Shown here one piece after another: positions 34,101-54,243 of a stretch of DNA of 64,000 bases (positions are counted from its first letter, which is position 1; each line of letters opens with the position of its first letter). The notes below the pieces were generated by a model. That model was not told where the DNA came from, made no database searches, and worked only from the letters and a program-made list of their open reading frames with translations. Position numbers and translations under genes: made by a program. This DNA comes from Mugil cephalus (lineage: Eukaryota > Chordata > Actinopteri > Mugiliformes > Mugilidae), in assembly GCF_022458985.1 (NCBI RefSeq), contig NC_061771.1:20161501-20225500 (forward strand), in the 5' to 3' direction.

Positions 34101-36898
34101 TATTAAATGGAGGTTTGTGAAATGAGGCAGAGAAAGTCCCAAAAACACGTTCAGCATGTATATTCATAACCACTCGTGCCTCGGTAACGCGCTCATAAAA
34201 TTTCACCCCACCCTCTCCTTTTGCCTTAGCGACGAGAGCTCGTGCTACAACATGTTGCCATGACTGCTGTTGCCTGGCAACAGCGGGTAACCACGATCCC
34301 GACTGAACCAGAGGTTTGTCCCGATGATCGCTTTGATAAAGAGTTTCCGTGCGTGCGCGCATCCATCACACGCATCCGTACACGGACGCACGTGTGTAAA
34401 CTCAGCTCTCGTCCACAGACGAAGAAACTCAAACAAACACAGACCAGCTCAGGAGGTGGCACTCCGTCAGTGATGTCACTGTTGTCATGGAAACCACAGA
34501 GCAGGGATTGTCTTCTTTTCTTTTTTTTTCTTTCTTTTTTTTTTGACGCCAGAAAACTCCTTGTTTCTTTAATCTTTCCCTCTCCATCTCTCCCCACCTC
34601 CCTCTCTCCCCCTGCTCCCCAGCCATGACTCCTCTCTGCTTCCCGGTGATTAAATTAACATGCAGGAGGGGAAATTGACGACGACATCCATGCACACAAA
34701 CACAAAACGCATGCATGCAGACGTGAGGCGCAACCCCTCCCAATTTTTTATGCTGCATCTTGCGGGGCCAGATTTCATAAGAGACCCAGATTTAGTGTCT
34801 CACATGTACACACAAGCACGCATACGCATTGTCCTGAGATTGGTGTGACTCAAAAAAATGAGGAGCAGGGTGCCATTAAAGGGGATACCACGCAGCGCTT
34901 AACACAATCAATCAGCTTTTACAAACCCTGGCGTTCCAGTCAAATGGAAAAATGGCACTGACCCATGAGCTACAGAGCTACGTTACCCTGAAATTATCCC
35001 ATGGAGTATATCTGTGTTGTTGTGCAGCACAACGCAACATGTTTACTTCCGTCACAGACTGATATATATGACAGTCTTGATCACAAATAGACATATAGAA
35101 ACAAAAAACTGAGGAAATCCACCTCACAGAATGACAGTTATGCTAAAGACGAGGCTCCTCCCTCCTGTTCTCTTTGACCTCCTCCGCTGTGTTCATTAAG
35201 CAGCTGTTTTTAGAGTGACACCCATTCAGAGCTATTAATATTAACCGACCCAGTCCAGAAACACATCGTCCTGTCCCAAATAAAAGGCTTCCTCCTCGCC
35301 CCCGTATCCGACACGGGCCTCTCGCTGTCTGACTGACTGAGTCTCTCCTTGGTGTGCATACTAGCATGTGTCAGTGCCAGGCCCAGCAGGCTTGGCTGGG
35401 TCATTAATGACTTTATCAAGCTGGCTGATAATTAGCAGGCCAGAGGCCAGGCACAGAGACACAGTAAGTGGACGGAGAGGAGCAGAGCAGTGGAAACATC
35501 ATGAAAACTGCTCTCGAACAACAGCAGGGTGGACAGAAGGATCGCTCTCCGCTCTGATGTATTTAACCGCAAAGACGTGAACCCAGTTAACGGTGAACAC
35601 GGATTATTATCACTGGATATTTAATCTCCCAGTGATGAAGTTATTTGTCAAGCACCTGATTAACAGCTGCTTAATGAGAAGGATTGTTAGTTTGTCTCAT
35701 TGTTTTTTGACTGCAGCAAAAAAAATATGTCAAAGTTTCTTCAATCTGATTAACACCGTGTACTGAAAGAAATATGTTAAATACAATGAATGCAAGTTAC
35801 ATCGTGAAGTATTTAGATTTTAAGCCTATTTTTCAGCCTATTTGTCTTTATGTGTAAAACAACATCTTAAAAACCCAACATGATGTTTTTGAGCACTATA
35901 AAAAGACAAATTATTCATGTTAAATAATATAAATAAATAAATATTTAAATATATATATTTATTTATTTCCATAATTTGGTTTTAATTTGACTTCTTGCTT
36001 AGATAATTCATTGTCGCTACCTGTCAAATTTTGAAAATTCAAAGCAATCAAATCAATGTAAAGGGAGGAATCAACCATAACATGAGCACAGTTAGAAAAC
36101 AGGGGCAAGAAATGTTATGTAACTAAACCATCCGCCTCCTCAAATTGTCTTATGCTGTTAAGCAGCTAAAAATATAGATTCCATGCTCTTATGCAAGACA
36201 ACTGATATCACGGCCAATAAATACTGATATGATGATTCTCCTAGGCCTCAACGCACAGTGAAGGAGGCGGTTTGTGTGACTTCCTGTGTCAGCTGAGGCG
36301 ATTATGGAGAACAGAGGCTCTGGAGTTCTGATTAACGACCAACGACATCAAAACACCAAATATGTGCATATCCTCTGCTGTGGCCATTTGAGGATTATTT
36401 TCTACATATATATCATAATAAACATATAACATTTAAAGATGTCATTCAGAGATCTGGGTATTTTATGGTACAAATTATTGATCAGTAAATTGGAAAAGCA
36501 ACCAACATATGTTTTTGTGCCAAATGATGAATAAAGTTGAAAAAGCTGTGTATGGTGAGGGTGCGTGCGTGGCCTATTGTATGTCACACAGAGCGCTGCA
36601 CACAGAAAGACACACACGAGACACCAAGATGATGATGAAGAAGAGGAGGAGGAGGAGGAGCGGGAAGGAAGTGACAGGTGTGTGTGTTTGAAAAAAAAAA
36701 AAAAAAAGATGTCATGAATATAAACCCTGAGCCAGAACATGCATCACTACTTATTACGTGTAGAAACACAGATGTTGAGAGACTCCCAGCATCGTCCTAA
36801 TCACAGGCTCCGGAGTGATGTACGCCTCTATTAATCTGACACTCATTCTGCGCGAGAACGATCACAACAAACGACTTCACCTACCTTACAAGATTCAT
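31103..36898 (-). CDS. mmd2: mmd2, monocyte-to-macrophage differentiation factor 2 (PAQR10)
   Basis: MMD2 is a multipass progestin/adipoQ-receptor family protein, Golgi-located in mammals and linked to Ras/ERK signalling (family knowledge). Coding exons in transcript order: 36898-36885, 33722-33641, 33408-33248, 33086-33012, 32901-32800, 31475-31406, 31306-31103. Phases all agree and total 708 bases or 235 residues, close to the usual length. Diagnostic stretches are [60 protein letters not shown] and [20 protein letters not shown]. The last contains the terminal HxxxH motif of PAQR proteins. The first coding exon is only 14 bases (MNLVR across the junction), so the start is the least certain part. 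MMD (PAQR11) is the alternative; the radil neighbour, as at human 7p22, favours MMD2. Confidence 0.9.
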
Positions 36899-37320
36899 TT
36901 ACAGTGGAAATCAGCAACAGTTTGACAGCAGACAGTAGGGCAGCGCGGCTAAAGCCCGGATCCCCCCTGAATTCAGCCGCTGAGACGGATCAGCTCAGGA
37001 CGTGGACGGGGAGGTTTAATGTAACGCAGCGAGCGTCGCCTGTTCACCGTCGACGTCTTGTCCTCATCTCAAGCAGCACCGGGAGACAGATGCATCCCGA
37101 CACAGCTGCCTCCATAGGGTCCGGTCCGGAAGTGTGGGCGTCGGGGACGGTGCTCTCTCTCTCTCTCTCCCTCTCTCTCTCTCTCTCCCTCTCTCTGTGT
37201 GTGTGTGTTCACCTCGTCACGACTCAGTGTGGACGCTTGTTTTTCATCACTGAGCGCTGCCACATCATTTGGCGGTGGGACCGACTCGCAGCTTTCCGTG
37301 CTCCTGCCTCCGTGTGAAAG
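36885..37320 (-). promoter_or_regulatory. mmd2: Likely mmd2 5' exon and promoter with a (CT)n tract
   Basis: A GC- and CpG-richer block lies upstream of the mmd2 ATG. It includes a CT/CTCTCC tract at 37152-37196 followed by TG repeats. No TATA box is evident. Assignment rests on position and composition only. Confidence 0.4.
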
Positions 37321-37779
37321 ATGCAGCTGTGCGTTGGCCAGCAAGTGACCAAACGCACTGTCGCTGGTGAAGCTTTTACCCGCTTTCACTGTTTGGTTTG
37401 TTCCTGCCTCCGTTTGTAAAGAAACTTGGGTCCGTTTCCAGTGTGACTCGCACCACTCACACTCAGCTGTTTCATGAAAACAAATGAGACAACCTGATGA
37501 TGTCACTGTGATGTCAGCGGGACTGTTATCCTGGGTGGATTTGGAGACTGCACGCGTTTACAGAACGGTGCTTCAGATCACTGATGGATGAGACCCTCTG
37601 TGACGTCACACACAGGATTCCTGAAGAGAAGTTTTTAGGATCAGTGTGTGTGTGTGTGTCCAATGGACTGTCGCCATCTTGAGTTAGGCCCAAAGAGGTG
37701 GAGCTGAGGCTAGCAACTTGTGGCAACATGGCATTTATGTCATTTAAATAATAATAATAATTCTAAAAAAAAAAAAAAG

Positions 37780-38200
37780 AACAAACCATGACCCATCACT
37801 GCCCGACCCTGCAGACCATTCCCTGGGAGGCAGTGAGTTATCAGGGTTGGATGGTGAGGGCTTCTAGTCAGCACCATGGGGACCCAACCTTATGACTTCG
37901 TACCCCACTCCTCTTTTAGCCTGCCTGCAGGTCGGGCACCGCTGAGGCCCATTCATGGAGGCCTGGAGTGGGTATTCCATTCAGTCACACGGTGGTCCCA
38001 CCACACCGTCTAAGAACCGCAGCACAGTGTGGTATCTTCACCCTGGAAGACCGTCGTGCACTTCCAGCTACCCAACTCTCCTTGGCTACCGCCACCTTAG
38101 CCGAGCTGGTTCAGCTGGGTGGGATATCTGAGGTTTTCATCATCAGTGATAGCTGGGATAAGCACTAAACCCCAGATTACCCTCTAGAGTCTAGACATAA
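37780..38200. other. GC-richer block of probable repeat origin between mmd2 and arpc1b
   Basis: This block is more GC-rich than its surroundings and follows an A-rich run at 37765. It has no open frame of recognisable family. Its composition suggests a decayed mobile element, but I could not name one. Confidence 0.3.
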
Positions 38201-38537
38201 GCTTGTATGAATGAATGAGTTATGAAAAAAAAGGTTTCAGGCTGTAAATGTGTTTATTTTTTCTGAAAAGTTGGAAATTTTTATCTTGGTGTTCTTTGGG
38301 TTTCAGAGTGAACCTCAAGTGGTCATTCAAGGAATTGCAGTGTTTTGCATTTCTGCACAGGCTTTGTTGTTCTTCATTGATGCTTGTTACAAGCTCAACC
38401 CATTTCTGTTTCCTCTTCTCTTTGAATGATGCATTTATTGATGAAAAATCCCTTCCAAGATGAACTGTGAACACTCTCTCTCACACACACACATCCGTAA
38501 TGAATCACAAGGACGTTGAGTACTGAAATAGCAACCA

Positions 38538-38543
38538 TTTATT
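38538..38543 (-). terminator. arpc1b: Putative arpc1b polyadenylation signal
   Basis: AATAAA on the minus strand, about 375 bases past the arpc1b stop at 38916. Distance and orientation fit the first signal after the gene. Confidence 0.5.
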
Positions 38544-38915
38544 AAGTGCATATTATGACCAGCATAAGCTTTTAACCAGAACAGCCTCCTTTCATCGTGA
38601 TTAATATAAAATACCTGCTGCAAGCGTTCCTCTCAAACCGAGATCTCTGGACTAATCTAACTCATCAAGTACCATTTGCAGGCCTGTTCTCAGTCTCACG
38701 GTATACAGCGATGAATTTAACAACCTCCAGGCCGAGAGCCCCAGAGGGTTTACAAACACCATTTGACCTGAAGTCTGATCGTTTAACATATAAAAAAAAA
38801 ATAAAAAATACCTGATTAACATATGGCCGAGAAGCTTTGTTGTGTAATAAGGCAGCAGTTTTCTTCATATATCCTGAAGTGACTATACTTTGGGCAGATA
38901 AATGTAAACTTCAGT

Positions 38916-42342
<3,427 letters not shown>

Positions 42343-42989
42343 GGCCAATCAGAAGTCACGAACAGACCAGGAAGTGGGGAGAGGAACCAGGGGCTGGTGG
42401 GCTTCAAACTGTCAGGTCTAAAAAAAAAACAAGAAGTCAGAATATTCTTGTTGAAAGGAAGTCGCAACAGAAGGTAAAGAAAGACACGACGGAAGTTAAT
42501 GAAATTTAGAGATATCGTTATAGGATTACGACATGAACCAAAACTACTTGAGCTACAAAAAAACACAGCATCAGTTGTTTTTAACTGGAAAAACACTGAG
42601 CTTATCAAGTTGAGTTAATGAAATCCAGACTTTCCGAGGAATGAGAGGAACTATGCAGGTCAAGGGTAGCACACATCCTTTAAAAACAAACTACACTGAA
42701 CCGTTAAAGCACGCCACCAGGAAGAAAGAAAAAAAAACTTCAAACACCTCCATCAAAATCCCTCTACCAGCATTAACTTATAAACAAATGTTACATAATA
42801 TCCACATTTCCTTGCTCTGTGTGGGTGAGTGTGTGTGGGCAGCAGGATTGCCTGTTGCACACTTTGTGTTTTCTCTCCTGGAAATGCATTATACTTCCAA
42901 AGTGTGTGTGTGTGTGTGTGGGTGGGTGTGTGAGCATGACATGTCAAAGCACACTCAGTCAACTGTTAAATATTTTCTAGCCTACTTAC

Positions 42990-43130
42990 CCCGAGGGCAG
43001 GACAGAAATGAATGGATGAGCAGCTACAGAGATGGGAGAGAGAGAAAAAGAAGAGGGAGGAAGAGGATCAAACGAAGAAGAGAGGGAGTTCAGCTCGCGG
43101 ACTCTGGCCAGTCAACGCGAACGCCAACGA
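42990..43130 (-). promoter_or_regulatory. arpc1b: arpc1b 5' untranslated exon with hairpin (43093-43122)
   Basis: A minus-strand donor (CTCGGG, then GTAAGTAGG) ends this exon at 42990. The next acceptor is the T-rich tract ending near 42421, upstream of the ATG at 42342. Bases 43093-43122 form an inverted repeat: arms GCTCGCG-GACT and AGTC-AA-CGCGAAC around a CTGGCC loop, with one mismatch. The same structure is found in arpc1a at 52080-52113. The flank from 43.0 to 43.5 kb is strongly GA-rich. Confidence 0.5.
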
Positions 43131-46100
43131 CAGAGTGAGCTCAAGAAGAGAGAGGCTGAGCTCAACAGAGGGGAGGAGAGGTCAGAGGGGGAAGTGGAGG
43201 AGGGTACAGTGGAGCTCAGGAGGGGGAGACATACAGGAAGTGTAGGCAGGTTCGGCTCAGAGTGGAAAAAGAAACCATGGTTGTAAACGTGTAAAATGTG
43301 ACAGAACGACCGTCGAAGTTTTGATATTTTTAATGTGAACAAAAGGGGCAAGAGGAAGGTAAGGCTGGCGAAGAGAGGGTGGAGCACGAGCACAACACAA
43401 TGTTAAAAAAAGGAGGAGGCTTAAAATGTGGGGGGAGGCAAAAAAAAGCATGAAAGACACGGAAAAGAAGGGGGAGGGACCGATGGTTGCCTCTGCATAA
43501 AGAAAGAGGAACAAGTTCAAAAAAAGGGAAGAAAACTAAACTGTAGAAGTGGGAGGAGAGCAGCCATTCGGCCCCGTTTCTCTACTATTCTTTTCTTTTT
43601 TTTAAGCAGATCAGATATCCCAGGCTTTTGTGCTTATTGAAAAGCAACCCTCACATTTTCTTTTAGGGCTAGAAATCAGCGACTGGTGTCTCCGACAGGC
43701 TCCTCCGTGTGGCAGGACTGGATTTTCCCCCATCGCTCATAATTTCCATTTGGAGTTAGTCGGAGGAGATTAGAAAACATGGGAGTCGGTTACAACCTAC
43801 AAATCAGAGCTCAGTTTAATGAAGTATCGTGTCTACACAACGGGGCGTCAGGTCTTAATCACACACAGCCCAACCACTGCATCTCATCTTTAATATCACT
43901 TAAGGGAGCCATTAACAGGACGCTTAATTTAAAATGTGTGTTTGAGTTGTAAATGACACCATTGTTTTTTTTTCTGTCAAGTTCTGATAATCTACTCATA
44001 AAACACTGGAATTTAACAGGCTGTCGTGCATGTGGTGACCTATTTTACCTCTGATCCTACTTAGAAAGTTCTCCTTTCATGTCAGATTAAAGAGTTGAAA
44101 CAGCTTCTTGATCTCCTTCTGTCTGTTTGTACAAGTATAGGTCTCCTCGAGGCCACCAAGTCTATTGCTGCTTGGAAGGCATCCTTTGGCTTTTATTCGT
44201 CAGTGTCGCCATCTAACCTTTGTTACAGTCTTGCAAATACTTTGGCAAATCTGCAGCACAACACAGTTTCATGCCATCACAAAATAAAAAAAATAAAAAA
44301 TAGCCAAAGGCCAAAGACAGTAAAGACGAAACAACATTCAATTTAAACTATGGATAAAAATATGTGCGTGTTATTCAGTCAGGCCCCATAAATACAAAAA
44401 TAATTGAGACTTCTGCTGAAAGCAGACGCAGATTTAATTCCACAGCAGGAACTTTTTCCAGAGAATAGGAACCGGAGGTAATCAAGAGTGTTTCCACCAC
44501 AGGAACTAGGGTCTAAACTGGGTCCTATGGACATTATTTCAATAGTATAAATAGTCCCGGCTCAGGAGGCAGCACTTTTCAAAAGTAAAGGAAATCTGGG
44601 GTGGGGCTTACAGCGCTGGAGAGAGAGAGAGAGAGAGAGATTCTCCACAACAGAATGTGAAATCTGTTTGCTGTTCCCGCACTGGAACAATGAAGCCATT
44701 TGGAAGCAGAAAAAACCCAGCGGCTAAAATCTCCCCCACGCTCACTGTTGTTGACATTACTGTCACATTCCGCCACCTGCTGGAGCGGAGCAGCTTTCTG
44801 CATGGTCACATGCAAATAAAACATGGAAAAACAAGACGATTTGATCGGTGGAAGTTTAGTTCCTGGGACCTGGTGGTTTTAGGGCAGCGGTCTTCAGGCA
44901 AAGGACCCTCAAACAGATGGAGAGACTAAGTAGGGACCCCCTACCTACTATATGTGTTCTATATTAAACTCAACATAGTGCTATTTATAAATATACATTA
45001 TTATTATCATCATTTTCCATTCAATATTAATCTATTCAAATAACACATTGAAATTTAAAATATGTGCAACTGCCATAAACATAAACGTACCTACATATAT
45101 CAGCCCCTGTTAGCTTCTCTTCTGCTCATATTGCAGCGTGCTCTGGATTTCACCTGGGGACTAAAAAAAAGTTATTGGCCCAACCCAACATGATTGGCCC
45201 AGCAGTGATAGGGGCGGGGCCTAATGTGTACAGGAGGCTTTGATTGACAGGTCCAGTGTTGCGCTCTGAGTGAAATACAGCTGACTGAGATAATGTCTTC
45301 TGCCTCCATTTAGCGCTTTACTAAAATATGTCGGATTCATGTTAATGTGCATTTAAAGACATTTTAAATTGTGGAGAAAAAAAAAAAATATATAAAATAA
45401 ATAAAAATGTCTCATCAAAGATTTCGCGACCCCCCTGCAGTACCTCTGCGGACCTCCTAGGGGTCGTGGACCCCCTACTGAAAACCTATGACTTAGACCA
45501 TCATAGCTGAGACACTTGATCAGGGGCCCATAGACCTAAGACAAAAATGTGAGGAGTGTGAAAGGAAGAGAGCAGTCCAGTGTGTTGTGTTCTGTAAATG
45601 TATTTCATCTTTATTCATGTCTACCTCATAATCAGTTACATAGAAATCCTCCATCTCGTGTGGTTTTAGTGAAGTAGCTACAGAGCCTAGCGCTGGGCAG
45701 CCACGACTCCGCGCAGAGTTTAGACGGCTGCTTTCTCCTCCACCATCAGACCTGTACAGCTCTCAACAGCCAACCAGCAACATGTACTCGGAATATCAAT
45801 AACCTCCGGTCTCAACTAAACAACGACTTCACCCGCCGAAGAATGCTCAATATCCTGCATCAAGTAAAACATCCTCCACTCACGCCTGCTTAAGTGCTGA
45901 TATTCAGAGACCATGTTAAGGTTGAGGTGAAATACAGTCAGATTTTTGGATAAAACGCACCTTTCTAGTGTTCAACTTTTGGTACAGGAGGTTAGAGAAC
46001 ATAAAAACACACAGTTCACATCACGTTAATACGTGTCAGAGGACCTTCCCACTTTGACACCTGGTTAACCTTCATTTAAAAACAAACAAAAAAAAGAAAT

Positions 46101-46401
46101 CAACAGTGATGTCACACGTCAGCTCAGTGTGTGTGTGTGTAGTGTGTGTGTGTGTAAGTGTAGGTGTGGTTTAGTGCGTGTATATATGCGAGCATGTAAG
46201 CACACGCCCACATTAGTGTGTTAGTGTCTGATCAGTGCTTCAGCAGACACTCGATAAGGTGGTCAGTTATGTACGTTACTGGCTGAACTGCAAGAGTGGA
46301 GGGGGGGAGGAGGAGAGGGGTGAGGAGTGGGGAAGCGGAGGGGGAGGAAGGAGGGGGAGAAGTGAGGCCGCAGCGTCTCTTCCTTCATTCACAATATTTC
46401 T
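43131..46401. other. Intergenic interval arpc1b-arpc1a
   Basis: A GA-rich tract at 43.1-43.5 kb is probably arpc1b promoter flank. There is a (GA)n run at 44620-44640, a hAT-like element at 44885-45490 and a possible minus-strand AATAAA at 45610-45615 that could end arpc1a. A CA/GT-rich and GGA-rich block precedes 46402. No coding exon is supported. The 165-codon open frame at 42641-43138 has low-complexity composition. Confidence 0.5.
44885..45490. mobile_element. hAT-like non-autonomous element, copy 1
   Basis: It starts CAGCGGTCTTCAG and ends with the inverse of CATAGGTTTTCAG, imperfect termini of hAT style. Its internal sequence (GATGGAGAGA..., TATATGTGTTCTATATTAAA, GCGACCCCCCTGCAGTACCT) is shared with copies at 58771-59318 and in part at 62112-62650. 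There is no coding capacity. Confidence 0.65.
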
Positions 46402-51341
<4,940 letters not shown>

Positions 51342-52026
51342 CTTGTCTGGGTGTGGTCCTTAAGATTAACTCTGCAAAGTCACAAAGCAAAAAACTTTAA
51401 GTTTGGCGACCAACGACGAAACAAAACCCGGACTTTACAGGCGACGTGAACTTTGCCTGTCTGCTTCCAAACCCTCCTCTGACATTACAGCGCATATAAA
51501 ACCACTGACCTGTTCTCCTAAAACTAGTTAACTGTTAACTTCAATTGAACATTACTCTGGGTGAGTTTCATTAGCTGATTAGCTGAACCGAACCAGGCAA
51601 AGAGACCAAGAGCTGCTAGCCACTGTTTCAAAAATAATAATAATAATAAAAGATTCAATAATAATAATTATAATAATATTAATAATGATGTAGCCAGCCA
51701 ATTTTCAACCCACCACCGCCTGCAAAGTTAAATACTTTAATGAATCGATGTTGCCTTGATTAGCTGGCTGCTGTAATGCTGCCATAGCTAATAGCTTCAC
51801 TCCCTTAAACATTAGTGGCAAAACATTAGCAGCGCCACTAGCAACTCCATCAAACACATAGCTTACAAATAAATTGTACTAAATTAACAATACTCGGAGT
51901 AACATTCGTCATTTTGAGCCACACACTAACGCCATTCACCAGAAGGCCTCTCTTCCCTATTCCCAGACCCCGGCTTTTCCTCATACTCCCGAGGAAGGCT
52001 ACGCGACTAGCCGCGTGCTAACTCAC

Positions 52027-52200
52027 CTCGTCAGTCCGCGCTCTCTCTCGCGGGGGAAGGTTAGATCAGGAGTGGACCTGAATTCGTGGACTCTGGTCAG
52101 TCGACACGAATTCGTCCAGGAATGTTGAGGGAATGTCAAGACGGCCAGCAGGACACGACCGGGAGCATCCGGTAGCTAACAACTCTGCAGCAGAGCCCGT
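52027..52200 (-). promoter_or_regulatory. arpc1a: arpc1a 5' untranslated exon and promoter with hairpin (52080-52113)
   Basis: A minus-strand donor (GACGAG, then GTGAGTTAG) lies at 52026; the next acceptor (CTTTGCAG) lies near 51375, before the ATG at 51341. Bases 52080-52113 form a near-perfect hairpin: arms GAATTCGTG-GACT and AGTC-GA-CACGAATTC around loop CTGGTC, with only a two-base bulge. CpG-rich sequence surrounds it. The transcription start is not fixed. Confidence 0.55.
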
Positions 52201-52252
52201 GGACGCCTGGCTGACAGCTAGCTTAGCATCATCACGCTAGTCATCTGAATAA

Positions 52253-53261
52253 TAGTGGTGGGCGGATCGATCCCGAAATGTCGATACGTCCGATACCAGG
52301 GCTTTATACTATAAAATCGATACTTTTGATACTTCAGCTTGTCCTCAAACTCATTTTAGTTCAAGGGGGGGACACAAAAATTTAATTTGATCTCAAGTGA
52401 GACCAGTAACATAACAGAATAATAAGCTATGAATAACGACAACTCCAGACGTTTTCCATTAGTTTTAGTACAAAGAAGAACAAGGAAATTAGGAGATTGT
52501 TTGCATTTAATAAAATATCATTTAAAAAATCATTTTTAAAGGAAACATTAGTACAATTATGGATCATTGGCGTCTACTGTTTAGTCTTGGGTCTCAGTGT
52601 TGTGTTTTGTCCACTTCTCTTTCTATAATAGTGGATGAATTAGGAACAGAAGTTATTTTAATTAAAAAAATTGCAGTCTTCTATGTAATTTTATGTAATT
52701 TTTGCACTTTGTAAATTCAAATTAGACACTCTGGCTTTTGTCCTACTGTGTGTTTGACATCCTTGCTCCAGCCTCTCGTCATTGGACAAGAGGCTGGGTA
52801 CACCATGGACAGGTTACCAGTCTATCACATGGCAAACACTGAGAGACATACAACCATTCACACTCACCCCTACGGCCGATCACCAATGAACCTAACAAGC
52901 ATGTCTGTGGATGGTGGGAGGAAGCCGGAGTACCTGGAGAGAATCCACGCAGAGAACATGCAAACTCCTCACAGAAAAGGTCCAAGTCAGGTTTCAACCC
53001 AGACTCTTGCTGTGAGGCATCAGTGTTAACCGTAATGTATATAATTAATGGGAACGCAGTGGAAAGTAACTAAACCAGGGGTGTCAAACATACAACACTA
53101 CACTATATACAGTATTTGTATTTATTTATTTTTTTTAGTTTTATCAGACACATTATATGTATTTGCGCAAAGTATCGGTATCGCATCGGCATCGCCGATA
53201 CCATCTTGAATTTTACACAGTATCGGACCGGAAAGGAGATCGGTGGTATCGAACATCACTA
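52253..53261. mobile_element. hAT-type transposon with perfect 8-base target duplication
   Basis: The element begins TAGTGGTGGGCGGATCGAT and its inverted right end reads TAGTGATGTTCGATACCAC. Both sides carry the identical octamer CTGAATAA (52245-52252 and 53262-53269), as expected for hAT insertion. The interior has no transposase frame and contains a LINE-derived segment. It occupies the space between the arpc1a promoter and the LITAF-like gene. Confidence 0.87.
52765..53030 (+). mobile_element. LINE (L2-like) 3' tail nested in the hAT element
   Basis: It contains the blocks CAACCATTCACACTCACCCC, AACCTAACAAGCATGTCTGT, GGTGGGAGGAAGCCGGAGTA and GAGAACATGCAAACTCCTCA. These are typical of a very common fish L2-family LINE tail. 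Its position inside the hAT element implies it inserted after, or was carried within, that element. Confidence 0.65.
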
Positions 53262-53269
53262 CTGAATAA

Positions 53270-54225
53270 TCTCCTTCACGGCGATACCTCCTCACACACA
53301 CACACACACACACACACAAACTCCGACCAGTGTGAAAGAGCTCCTCTAGCGACTCTAGTACAAACATTCAAAGTGGTCAAACCGGTCACAAAACTCCACC
53401 TTCTGTGTCAGACTTGTATGAAAACACCATATTAAACGAGTCTTCCAGTGCTCTATCACCCACCGGACACATGACAACTTCCCCTTAAACACTAGATTCA
53501 CTGTGTTAAAGTCAACTTTTTTTATTTTTATTTTTTCAGATCTTTTTTTTTAATTGCTTTTTTTGTACAGTCTGTGAATATATCATTTTATTTTATTATT
53601 AGTATTTATATATACACACATAGAATGTATTAATTGGATCTACATTAATAACAAACAGACTTTGAGTAGTGTAATTTATTTTTATCACAAGACAATGGTA
53701 CTGCAGTGAAGTAACACAATTACTGGACAAAGATCTTAGCCATAGTCCTAAACTGCCCATAAACAACAGGCACTGTAAATACATAGTCATCAAAATCCGC
53801 TCATTTCCAGCATGTTGTTTATCATAGTTATTATTAATGGCAACTTTAAGTATGATTTAGTAGTAGTTAAGAGGTTTCACTGTCTTTCAAAGCTCAGAAA
53901 TATTGCTAAAACAATGTGAATAATGTATATTACCACACAGTAGAGGGGGGAATATATATATATATATATATCACAATATTGCATATTTGTTCAGGACAGG
54001 ACAAAACAAACTTAAAACTTAAAACTAAAGTCCTAAGTATGATGTCTTGCTTATTTCCAAAGCTTGTGTTTCCATTGACTTGTGGGTAAAAATTCTTGAA
54101 CCAATCAAAGAAGATGTCAATTAACTGCACCTGGTGCTTCTGCACGTGCTCAGCTGCTACCTGCATGAAAACACATTTGGACTTTCAACTTCCTTTTTTT
54201 TGTTGGCCTTCACCAATCCTGTTAA
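53270..54225. other. Upstream flank of the LITAF-like gene
   Basis: AT-rich sequence with a (CA)n run at 53294-53319 and an (AT)n run near 53950-53971. No exon is supported. A 5' untranslated exon or promoter of the downstream plus-strand gene is expected in the last few hundred bases but no TATA or CpG block is obvious. Confidence 0.4.
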
Positions 54226-54243
54226 ATGGAGTCACTGTCAAAA

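Noticed and set aside
37153-37196. (CT)n tract considered as a promoter element of its own
   Set aside because: Simple repeat; GAGA-type function cannot be claimed from sequence alone, so it is only noted within the mmd2 upstream block.
36904-37506. Overlapping plus and minus open frames near the mmd2 promoter
   Set aside because: Composition comes from the CT/TG repeat; no in-phase splice path to mmd2 and no domain.
42641-43138. 165-codon plus-strand open frame upstream of arpc1b
   Set aside because: Low-complexity Lys/Arg/Glu composition from GA-rich DNA, overlapping the arpc1b first exon on the other strand; no family similarity.
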